DNA of 14,476 nucleotides, taken from Bacteroidales bacterium (GTDB taxonomy: Bacteria; Bacteroidota; Bacteroidia; Bacteroidales; UBA932). The translations under genes and the position numbers were made by a program. Below are positions 7,986 to 14,476 of the stretch, piece by piece. Every line of letters begins with the position of its first letter. Within the stretch, counting starts at the first letter, position 1. The notes beneath the pieces were generated by a model. It saw only the letters and a list, made by a program, of their open reading frames with translations. It was not told the origin of the DNA and ran no database searches. Location of the stretch: the NCBI GenBank assembly GCA_017556665.1, contig JAFYMJ010000285.1:1-14476 (forward strand), read 5' to 3'.

Positions 7986-9326
7986 ATGAGTAATCTAGTA
8001 GCAGCCATAGATTTAGGGACTACAAAAGTTGTCTGCCTTATTGGAGAGAAGACAGCTTCTGGGGTCAACATACTTGCAATGAGCCAGATGCCATCCAAAG
8101 GGGTAAGCAGAGGCGAAGTTGTAAACATCAAACAAGTTATGGACTCAATGCTTCCAACAATCAGGGAGGTTGAGGAAAAATCGGGACAAAAGATACATGA
8201 GGTATATGTGGGAATAGCAGGTCAGAACATAAGATGCGAGCAATCAAATGACCAGACTATTAGAGTTAATCCCGATGAACTGATTTCACAAAAGGAGATA
8301 GATGTTATAACAGAAAAAATGTATGGAGCTTTCTGCCAGGGTGGAGAGGAGGTTCTTCATGCCATTCCACAATCATATAACATTGATGATTTTATGGGTA
8401 TTACAGAGCCTGTAGGAATGATTGGAAAGACTATCTCTTCTAACTTTAAACTGTTCATTGGCAAAAAGGCATCTGCTACTTTCAGTAACCACGTAATTAC
8501 CAGAGCTAATCTAAAACTTAGAGAACTTATACTTGAACCACTTGCATCTGCCAAAGCCATTTTGAGCGAGGAGGAGATGGAGGTTGGAGTTGCTATGGTT
8601 GATATTGGAGGTGGTACTACAGATTTACTTATTATTCAAGACGGCATAATCAGACATACAGCTGTAATTCCATTTGGAGGCAACAGCATTACAGAAGATA
8701 TCAGAATGGGCTGCGGAATATCTTCTAAACAAGCCGAAGCATTAAAAATATCCCAAGGGGTATGCATGAGTTCAAGAGCATCGGAGAAAAAGAATATTGT
8801 TATCAGCGGTTTTAATGGCAGAGAAAACAAACAAATTTCAAGTAAATTACTGGCAAGCATTATAGAGGCCAGAGTTTCCGAGATTTTTGAGGCAGTAGAT
8901 TACGAAATAGAGAAATCTGGCTACAAAGGGGTATTGAAAGCAGGATTGGTTATTACAGGAGGTACCTCTTTATTGCCTACAATTGGAAGCCTGGCAGCAA
9001 TGATAACAGGATTGGAGACCAGACTTGCCGCTCCAGACAGTGCTACAGGAGCAATTGACATAAACCAACCTGCACTCTCAACAGCTGTTGGATTGGCAAT
9101 TATGGGTCTGGAGAATATGGAGAAACACAATCTTAAAGGGTGTACAACTCCTGTCAATCCGCAAGAGGAATCTGACAATACCGCTGAAAATAACGGCAAT
9201 ACAGAAGAAAAGAAAGAGGAGAACAAGAAAGAGACCCCAAAAGAGCTTAAGAAAGAGAGATTCAGCTTCTCAAAACTTATAAAAGGGCTTTCTAACGATT
9301 CTATGTTTAACGATAATGACGCATAA
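7986..9326 (+). CDS. ftsA: Cell division protein FtsA (actin-like membrane anchor of FtsZ)
   Basis: Actin/Hsp70-fold ATP-binding protein that tethers FtsZ filaments to the inner membrane and recruits later division proteins. The 446 residues show phosphate-1 loop AIDLGTTK (7-14), an FtsA-type 1C subdomain at about 85-165, phosphate-2 loop VDIGGGTTDLLI (205-216) and the adenosine motif TGGTSLLP (324-331). After residue 384 comes a low-complexity linker rich in Glu, Lys and Asn. It is followed by RFSFSKLIKGLSND (425-438), which fits the amphipathic membrane-targeting helix found at FtsA C termini. The linker is encoded by a purine-rich tract at about 9199-9262. The start ATG lies 5 bases after ftsQ and the stop 5 bases before ftsZ. 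Confidence 0.97.
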   Translation: MSNLVAAIDLGTTKVVCLIGEKTASGVNILAMSQMPSKGVSRGEVVNIKQVMDSMLPTIREVEEKSGQKIHEVYVGIAGQNIRCEQSNDQTIRVNPDELISQKEIDVITEKMYGAFCQGGEEVLHAIPQSYNIDDFMGITEPVGMIGKTISSNFKLFIGKKASATFSNHVITRANLKLRELILEPLASAKAILSEEEMEVGVAMVDIGGGTTDLLIIQDGIIRHTAVIPFGGNSITEDIRMGCGISSKQAEALKISQGVCMSSRASEKKNIVISGFNGRENKQISSKLLASIIEARVSEIFEAVDYEIEKSGYKGVLKAGLVITGGTSLLPTIGSLAAMITGLETRLAAPDSATGAIDINQPALSTAVGLAIMGLENMEKHNLKGCTTPVNPQEESDNTAENNGNTEEKKEENKKETPKELKKERFSFSKLIKGLSNDSMFNDNDA

Positions 9327-9331
9327 CAGAC

Positions 9332-10681
9332 ATGATAGATAATATGATTATTCCCGATGAATGGAGCCAAGGTAAATCCATCATCAAAGTTATAGGAGTT
9401 GGAGGAGGCGGTTGCAACGCTGTAAACGAGATGTTGAAACAAGGAATAAAGGATGTTCAGTTCATGATCTGCAACACCGATATCCAATCTCTTAGAATTA
9501 GTGATGTTCCAGAGAAAATAAGATTAGGCACAGACCTTACCAGAGGTTTGGGAGCAGGTTGCGACCCTGAAAGAGGACGCAAGGCTGCCACTGAGTCTAT
9601 TGATGATATCAAGAAAGCCCTTCAGGGCAATACAGAGATGGTATTCATTACTGCCGGAATGGGTGGTGGTACCGGTACCGGAGCTGCACCTGTTATTGCA
9701 AGAGTGGCAAGGGAGATGAAAAAACTTACAGTAGGTGTTGTTACCCTACCTTTCAGAGACGAAGGACAAGAGTTTCTAAGACGTGCCATAATTGGTATAA
9801 AAGAACTGCAGAAACACGTAGACAGCCTTCTTATAATTGACAACCAGAAGCTTTATCAGGTATTTGGAGAACTCACAGTATTCAAAGCCTTCCCAAGAGC
9901 CGATGAGGTGCTTTGTACAGCTGTAAGAAGTATTTCTGAAATCATTACCCGCCCGGGATTCATTAATGTGGACTTTGCCGACGTAAAGATGATTATGCAG
10001 AACGGAGGTATGGCAATTATGGGTATTGGTGAGGCTGAAGGTCCCGACAGAGCTGTTGATGCAGTAAGAAAGGCTTTTGAATCACCACTTCTTAACGATT
10101 GCGACCTTACTACAGCAAAAGGTGTACTTGTAAACATTACCTCAAGCGAGGAAGGTGGTGGACTTACAATGTCTGAGCTTTCACAAATTATGGACCATGT
10201 AAACAGCTATACAGGTACAGCAAACAAGTTTAAACGTGGTGTGGTCCTTGACCCTACAATGGGACAGAAAATTAGTGTAACAGTTGTAGCAACAGGATTT
10301 GACGTACAGAACTTGCCTCAGATTTCCACAAACGAAGATGATGACAACGTTGTAGTTATAGATGGTTCAGAAAGCAGTCCTTATGAAAACTATGGACAAA
10401 CAGTATTCAAACCAAATACTGTCACTTCTGTTAAAGAGGAGGTTATAAAGGATATAAACGGCGAAAAAGATGATGCAGACGCAGATTCAGAAAATGTAAG
10501 CCGTCCACAAACAACCGACAATGCAACAGCCCAACAACAATATCTTGAGACATACAAAAGAGAGAATAGGAAACCTGATCTTGTCCTTGAGCCTGGTGAA
10601 GACCCAAGCAAATATGATACTGTTCCAGCATACATAAGAAGAAAGATTAAGATAGAGGGCGCCAATACTAAGTTTAACTAA
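9332..10681 (+). CDS. ftsZ: Cell division GTPase FtsZ (tubulin homologue)
   Basis: GTPase that polymerises into the cytokinetic Z-ring. The 449 residues begin with a short tail, then [17 protein letters not shown] (18-34), the tubulin signature [10 protein letters not shown] (111-120) and the T7 loop [11 protein letters not shown] (209-219) with catalytic aspartates D214 and D217. The globular core ends near 325. A disordered, acidic linker of about 100 residues follows, then the conserved C-terminal peptide [15 protein letters not shown] (429-443), the docking site for FtsA and other partners. The loop after TVGVVTLPF reads PFRDEG (140-145) where most FtsZ proteins have PFxFEG. The start at 9332 is preferred; M5 (9344) is possible. 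gltX follows after 15 bases with no terminator between them. Confidence 0.98.
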   Translation: MIDNMIIPDEWSQGKSIIKVIGVGGGGCNAVNEMLKQGIKDVQFMICNTDIQSLRISDVPEKIRLGTDLTRGLGAGCDPERGRKAATESIDDIKKALQGNTEMVFITAGMGGGTGTGAAPVIARVAREMKKLTVGVVTLPFRDEGQEFLRRAIIGIKELQKHVDSLLIIDNQKLYQVFGELTVFKAFPRADEVLCTAVRSISEIITRPGFINVDFADVKMIMQNGGMAIMGIGEAEGPDRAVDAVRKAFESPLLNDCDLTTAKGVLVNITSSEEGGGLTMSELSQIMDHVNSYTGTANKFKRGVVLDPTMGQKISVTVVATGFDVQNLPQISTNEDDDNVVVIDGSESSPYENYGQTVFKPNTVTSVKEEVIKDINGEKDDADADSENVSRPQTTDNATAQQQYLETYKRENRKPDLVLEPGEDPSKYDTVPAYIRRKIKIEGANTKFN

Positions 10682-10696
10682 GAAAATTACAATAAT

Positions 10697-12298
10697 ATGG
10701 TAGAGAAAAAAAGAAGAGTAAGGTTTGCACCATCTCCAACAGGTCCATTGCATATGGGTGGAGTAAGAACAGCCTTATACAATTATTTATATGCTAAACA
10801 AGCAGGCGGAGACTTTATTATCCGCATAGAGGATACAGATTCACAAAGATTTGTTCCAGGTGCAGAAGAGTATATTATTGAGGCACTTAACTGGTGTGGC
10901 ATTATTCCCGACGAAGGTGTTGACACTAACGGGAAAGTTGTAGAGACCCCTAACGAGAGACACCCTCATGCACCATACAGACAATCACAAAGGAAACCAA
11001 TCTACAGGGCATACGCAGAAAAGCTTATAGAAAATGGTTATGCATATTATGCATTTGACTCAGCCGACGAACTTGACGCAAAAAGAAAAGAGGCAGAGGC
11101 CAATAAAGAGACCTTTATCTACAACTATAAGACAAGACAGGAACTTAAGAACTCACTTACACTTCCTGCAGATGAGGTTAAGAATCTGTTGGAGACAACT
11201 ACCAACTGGACAATCAGATTCAAGAACCCAGAGAACGAGATTGTTAAGATGGACGATCTTATCCGTGGACATATAGAAGTAAACACAAATACAATAGACG
11301 ATAAAGTGCTATGGAAAAGAGCAGACGAGCTTCCTACATACCACTTGGCAAACATTGTAGATGACCACTTGATGGAGATTACAGAGGTAATTAGAGGCGA
11401 AGAGTGGTTACCTTCACTTCCATTGCACTATATGCTATACAAAGCATTTGGATGGAGTGACACTCAACCAAGATTTGCCCACTTGTCACTACTTCTTAAA
11501 CCAGACGGAAAAGGTAAACTGAGCAAGAGAGACGGCGACAGATTAGGATTCCCTGTATTCCCTTTAAAATGGGTGAATGCAGAAGGTGAGGTAAGTCGTG
11601 GCTACAGAGAAGATGGATACTACCCTCAAGCCTTTGTAAACATGCTTGCTCTATTAGGCTGGAACCCTGGTACCGAGCAAGAGCTGTTTACAATTGATGA
11701 GCTTGTAAACATTTTCAGTCTTGAAAGGGTAATTAAATCTGGTGCAAGATTCAATGTGGAGAAAGCAAAATGGTTTAACCAGGAGTATCTTCGCAAACAG
11801 ACAGATTCACAACTTGCCCAACAGTTTATCCCTATACTTAAAGAGAAAGGTGTTGATACAGACAAATACAATGAACTGTTTGTAGAGCAACTTTGCTCAC
11901 TTATTAAAGAGCGTGCACACTTTGTTGCAGACTTCTGGGATATATGCAGTTACTTCTTTATTGCTCCTGTATCATATGCAGAAAACGATGTAAAGAAATT
12001 CTGTACACCTGAAACAATGGAGATTATCTCAAAGGTGAAGGAGTTTATTGGCAATATGGATATAAAAGAGTTTGCAACTGCCGGAAATACTCCAAAACAG
12101 GAGTGCGTAAGTGATATTGAGGTTAAACTTACAGGTTACATTAAAGAGAACGAGTGGAAGATGGGTGCTGTTATGAATACCTTAAGATTATTCTTTGTAG
12201 GCCAGGCTAAAGGACTTGGAATAGCAGATATAATATATTTTATAGGTAAAGAAGAGGTCTTAAGAAGAATTTCTGCAGGCGAAAATGCAGTAAAATAA
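10697..12298 (+). CDS. gltX: Glutamyl-tRNA synthetase
   Basis: Class I aminoacyl-tRNA synthetase that charges tRNA-Glu in the cytoplasm. The Rossmann catalytic domain has RFAPSPTGPLHMGG (9-22), whose HMGG is the HIGH motif, then RIEDTD (43-48), and the KMSKS loop as KLSKRDGDRLGFPVFPL (274-290). The helical anticodon-binding region follows from about 360. GluRS is preferred over GlnRS because of the bacterial-type APSPTG..H.GG.RTAL opening and the C-terminal all-helical layout. At 533 residues it is somewhat longer than the 471 of E. coli. The start ATG follows ftsZ by 15 A-rich bases with no Shine-Dalgarno or visible promoter, so expression probably comes from the dcw transcript. A strong hairpin terminator begins about 27 bases after the stop. 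Confidence 0.98.
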   Translation: MVEKKRRVRFAPSPTGPLHMGGVRTALYNYLYAKQAGGDFIIRIEDTDSQRFVPGAEEYIIEALNWCGIIPDEGVDTNGKVVETPNERHPHAPYRQSQRKPIYRAYAEKLIENGYAYYAFDSADELDAKRKEAEANKETFIYNYKTRQELKNSLTLPADEVKNLLETTTNWTIRFKNPENEIVKMDDLIRGHIEVNTNTIDDKVLWKRADELPTYHLANIVDDHLMEITEVIRGEEWLPSLPLHYMLYKAFGWSDTQPRFAHLSLLLKPDGKGKLSKRDGDRLGFPVFPLKWVNAEGEVSRGYREDGYYPQAFVNMLALLGWNPGTEQELFTIDELVNIFSLERVIKSGARFNVEKAKWFNQEYLRKQTDSQLAQQFIPILKEKGVDTDKYNELFVEQLCSLIKERAHFVADFWDICSYFFIAPVSYAENDVKKFCTPETMEIISKVKEFIGNMDIKEFATAGNTPKQECVSDIEVKLTGYIKENEWKMGAVMNTLRLFFVGQAKGLGIADIIYFIGKEEVLRRISAGENAVK

Positions 12299-12324
12299 GA
12301 GTAAAAAATTAATGATTTGAATTA

Positions 12325-12360
12325 GAAGGGTGACCCAAAAGTAAAGGGTCACTCTTTTTT
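12325..12360 (+). terminator. Rho-independent terminator after gltX
   Basis: A 10-base-pair stem with one G-U pair joins 12327-12336 (AGGGTGACCC) to 12346-12355 (GGGTCACTCT), with a 9-base A-rich loop at 12337-12345 and a run of six T at 12355-12360. The pairing can extend two more bases outward into the T run. This is a textbook intrinsic terminator for the + strand and would end the murE-gltX transcript. On the - strand the hairpin is followed by CTTCTAATTC, which is not a clean T run, so it would be at best a weak terminator for the convergent asnS-udk transcript. Confidence 0.9.
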
Positions 12361-12410
12361 CATATATAACCAACCTCCCATCCACAGGCAAGGTTGTGTT
12401 ACGGTAAAAA

Positions 12411-13133
12411 CTATTGGGCTATAAATCTGTATACTATCTCACCAATCTGTTTGTCGGGAGCTTTAGACTTTGCAGTAAATCTTGACCTCTTGGCTGCTTC
12501 TATGGCATATTTATGAAGGCACTCGTCGGGAGAAGAAGCAGACTCTATTATCTGGGCATTTGTAACATACCCTTTTTTGTTAACGGTAATCTGTACATAA
12601 ACATCTCCCCCGCCATAACATTTATATACCGGCACAGGCAAATAGATGGCTTTACGCCCATCCAATTGATACGAAAGTACCGAAGGACCTTTGTATTCAG
12701 GAGCATTGCTTTGTGGCTTGTCTGATGGAGTTGCAACAACATCATCATCTGAACCTTGCTCCCTTAACGCTGCTTCTCTTGACGCATCCAGCCTCTCCTG
12801 AAGGGCTCTTGCCTCATCATATACCTGATTGGGATTTTTAAATCTGTCGTCCTTCAGTTGCTCTCCAGACCTGTCAACAGCAACGTTTCTATATGGGTTT
12901 GCAGCAGCTCCGCTCAAGATATTGTCAAGTTCCTCACTAACCTTTGCCTTCATCTCTTCCTGCTGCTGGATCTTCTCATATTCCTCCAGCTTGCTAAAGT
13001 CCAAAACAAAAGAAGTCTCCCCACTTACAATTCTGTTTATGGAAGTGAGGAGAAATATAATCAGAACCACCAAATGGAAAATTACAGTGGTATAGAATCC
13101 AATCTTTTTTTCTTTTGAGTTAAGAAACTTCAT
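12411..13133 (-). CDS. Single-pass membrane protein with TonB-C-like C-terminal domain
   Basis: The 240-residue product has a basic N terminus, one membrane segment at about 12-31 (FYTTVIFHLVVLIIFLL) and a long, charged periplasmic region at about 40-145 that looks helical and possibly coiled-coil (EEYEKIQQQEEMKAKVSEEL at 50-69; EARALQERLDASREAALREQ at 107-126). The C-terminal domain at about 163-240 contains GGDVYVQITVNKKGYVTNAQ (175-194) and ends in RSRFTAKSKAPDKQIGEIVYRF, the strand-helix-strand pattern of TonB C-terminal domains. True TonB proteins energise outer-membrane receptors. Here the usual Pro-rich periplasm spacer is absent, so energy transduction is uncertain and a structural or envelope role is possible. 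The ATG overlaps the udk stop by one base (TAATG on the - strand). No ExbB/ExbD genes are in the window. Confidence 0.75.
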   Translation of the reverse strand: MKFLNSKEKKIGFYTTVIFHLVVLIIFLLTSINRIVSGETSFVLDFSKLEEYEKIQQQEEMKAKVSEELDNILSGAAANPYRNVAVDRSGEQLKDDRFKNPNQVYDEARALQERLDASREAALREQGSDDDVVATPSDKPQSNAPEYKGPSVLSYQLDGRKAIYLPVPVYKCYGGGDVYVQITVNKKGYVTNAQIIESASSPDECLHKYAIEAAKRSRFTAKSKAPDKQIGEIVYRFIAQ

Positions 13134-13759
13134 TAACGCTCTTTTATCTTCTTAAGGGCTTTTTCAATAGTAGCAGTAAGAATATCTATTGCAACATCAT
13201 TATGTCCTCCCTGCGGGATAATAATGTTTGCATAACGCTTGCTTGGCTCAATGAACTGCAAATGCATAGGCTTTACAGTATGGTCATATCTTGCCAATAC
13301 CTGCTCAACTGTTTTACCTCTCTCTACAATGTCCCTTTGTATAACCCTTGCCAATCTGTCATCGGCATCTGCATCCACAAAGATTTTAATGTCCATAAGG
13401 TTTCTCAACTGCTCATTTGTAAAGATTAAAATACCCTCTACAATAATTATATGGGCAGGATTTACCTTAACTGTTTCATCCTTGCTTCTGCTGCAGGTTA
13501 CATATGAATAGACCGGTTGCTCAACACTCCTACCCTCTTTAAGCTCGTTCAACTGCTCAATAAGAAGGTCAAAATCTACCGATTCTGGGTGATCAAAATT
13601 CTGGACAGCCTTCTGCTCTGGTGTTAGATGACTGCTGTCTTTATAATACGAATCCTGAGGTATAATAACTAAATCTTCCTTTGCTAAAATCTCTTGTATT
13701 TTTTTAACTACGGTAGATTTACCGCTACCTGTGCCACCGGCTATACCAATTATCAACAT
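13133..13759 (-). CDS. udk: Uridine kinase (uridine/cytidine kinase)
   Basis: Cytoplasmic pyrimidine salvage enzyme that phosphorylates uridine and cytidine to UMP and CMP. It is complete at 208 residues, the usual family length. It starts MLIIGIAGGTGSGKST with P-loop GGTGSGKST at 8-16. Next come IPQDSYYKD (33-41), NFDHPESVDFDLL (54-66), QPVYSYVTCSRS (81-92), the Walker B-like IIIVEGILIF (104-113), the lid RVIQRDIVERG (138-148) and EPSKRYANIIIPQGG (171-185). The Asp-His-Pro and Glu-Gly motifs separate it from phosphoribulokinase relatives. It lies 10 bases after asnS and overlaps the following TonB-like gene by one base, so all three are probably one transcript. No function linking the three is evident. 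Confidence 0.96.
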   Translation of the reverse strand: MLIIGIAGGTGSGKSTVVKKIQEILAKEDLVIIPQDSYYKDSSHLTPEQKAVQNFDHPESVDFDLLIEQLNELKEGRSVEQPVYSYVTCSRSKDETVKVNPAHIIIVEGILIFTNEQLRNLMDIKIFVDADADDRLARVIQRDIVERGKTVEQVLARYDHTVKPMHLQFIEPSKRYANIIIPQGGHNDVAIDILTATIEKALKKIKER

Positions 13760-13769
13760 ATTCTAATTT

Positions 13770-14476
13770 TTAAAAATCTGCAGATTTAGGAGTTCTTGGG
13801 AAAGGAATAACATCTCTGATGTTTTGCATTCCTGTCACAAACAATAGAAGTCTCTCAAAACCTAAACCAAAACCACTGTGAGGAGCTGTTCCAAAACGAC
13901 GGGTATCCATATACCACCATAAGTTTGTGGTATCCATACCTAGCTCATCAATTCTTGCTTTAAGTTTTTCATAGCTCTCCTCTCTTTGGGAACTACCAAT
14001 AATCTCACCAATCTTAGGGAAAAGGACATCCATAGCTCTTACAGTCTTTCCATCTGCATTTTGTTTCATATAGAAAGCTTTAATGTCTTTTGGATAGTCT
14101 GTCAGAATAACTGGTTTCTTAAAGTGTTTCTCAACAAGATATCTCTCATGCTCACTTTGCAAATCTGTACCCCATGAAACAGGATACTCAAATTTCTCAC
14201 CACTCTTCATTAAGATATCTACTCCATCTGTATATGACAATCTTACAAACTCTGTAGATATAACACCTTGCAAACGACTGATAAGCTCTTTATCGAACAT
14301 ATCGTTCAAGAACTTAAGGTCATCCATGCAGTTGTCCAAAGCGTATTTTACACAGTATTTAATGAAATCCTCTGCCAGATTCATATTATCCTCAATCTCA
14401 TAGAAAGCAACCTCTGGCTCTACCATCCAGAACTCTGCCAAGTGTCTAGGTGTATTTGAGTTCTCTGCACGGAATG
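13770..14476 (-). CDS. asnS: Asparaginyl-tRNA synthetase, C-terminal part (5' end outside window)
   Basis: Class IIb aminoacyl-tRNA synthetase that charges tRNA-Asn. The frame is open to the window edge: beyond the TTG at 14441 it continues upstream as [12 protein letters not shown], joining AEFWMVEPE to give the class II motif 2 region (FRAE...RH.AEFWM.E). The TTG is therefore an internal codon and not a start. About 235 residues are visible, roughly half of a typical AsnRS. Other landmarks are [36 protein letters not shown] and the class II motif 3 [12 protein letters not shown], ending in [10 protein letters not shown]. The FWMVEPE and IPFPRTP versions favour AsnRS over AspRS or LysRS. The AsnRS implies direct charging of Asn in this organism. 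The N-terminal OB-fold anticodon domain is upstream of the window. Confidence 0.96.
   Translation of the reverse strand, partial: FRAENSNTPRHLAEFWMVEPEVAFYEIEDNMNLAEDFIKYCVKYALDNCMDDLKFLNDMFDKELISRLQGVISTEFVRLSYTDGVDILMKSGEKFEYPVSWGTDLQSEHERYLVEKHFKKPVILTDYPKDIKAFYMKQNADGKTVRAMDVLFPKIGEIIGSSQREESYEKLKARIDELGMDTTNLWWYMDTRRFGTAPHSGFGLGFERLLLFVTGMQNIRDVIPFPRTPKSADF

Noticed and set aside
7607..8131. 174-codon open frame on the - strand across ftsQ-ftsA
   Set aside because: Shadow of the coding strand; low-complexity Leu/Tyr/Ser composition and no motif.
9088..9282. 64-codon + strand frame inside the end of ftsA
   Set aside because: Alternative frame of the purine-rich linker; the Arg/Lys-rich product is a composition artefact.
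8921..9487. 188-codon open frame on the - strand across the ftsA-ftsZ junction
   Set aside because: It is antisense to two well-conserved genes, and its Ser/Phe/Leu-rich segment mirrors the Glu/Lys-rich FtsA linker. No family features.
12371..12396. Short inverted repeat CAACCT/AGGTTG as a - strand terminator
   Set aside because: Only a 6-base-pair stem with a 14-base loop, and on the - strand it is followed by GTTATATATG and not a T run, so support is too weak.
14439..14441. TTG as a start codon for the asparaginyl-tRNA synthetase fragment
   Set aside because: The frame continues upstream to the window edge with the conserved [11 protein letters not shown], so TTG encodes an internal leucine.
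1..14476. Search for mobile elements, CRISPR arrays, tRNA or rRNA genes, toxin-antitoxin pairs or defence genes
   Set aside because: Nothing beyond core genes was seen; intergenic space is under 20 bases everywhere except 12299-12410, so there is little room for an unrecognised system.

Overview
The window is a compact stretch of a bacterial chromosome and reads as a Bacteroidales/Bacteroidota genome. The evidence is the order of the division and cell wall (dcw) genes, a MraY enlarged to 426 residues by an extra extracytoplasmic segment, a GluRS of the bacterial Bacteroidota type (KLSKRDGDRLGFPVFPL), an AsnRS gene, A-rich gene junctions with no recognisable Shine-Dalgarno sequence before any of eleven start codons, and modest GC with heavy AGA and ATA codon use. 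The genus cannot be fixed from the sequence alone.

Positions 1-12298 (+ strand) hold ten genes in one orientation: murE (5' end outside the window), mraY, murD, ftsW, murG, murC, ftsQ, ftsA, ftsZ and gltX. Spacing runs from a 1-base overlap to 15 bases, so there is no room for internal promoters outside genes. The order follows the chemistry: MurC, MurD and MurE add L-Ala, D-Glu and meso-DAP to UDP-MurNAc (the intervening murF lies elsewhere or upstream); MraY and MurG make lipid I and lipid II; FtsW polymerises lipid II at the septum; FtsQ, FtsA and FtsZ build the divisome. The last gene, glutamyl-tRNA synthetase, appears to be a rider on the same transcript. A strong intrinsic terminator at about 12325-12360 closes the run.

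Positions 12411-14476 (- strand) hold a convergent group: asnS (asparaginyl-tRNA synthetase, 5' end outside the window), udk (uridine kinase) and a single-pass membrane protein with a TonB-C-like end. They are separated by 10 bases and a 1-base overlap, so they too look co-transcribed.

I found no mobile element, CRISPR array, RNA gene, phage gene or unknown multi-gene system. Nearly all the DNA is well-known core coding sequence. The points worth a second look are small: an altered PFxFEG loop in FtsZ, the MraY insertion, gltX tied to ftsZ, a TonB-like protein without a proline-rich spacer, and the complete lack of Shine-Dalgarno sites.
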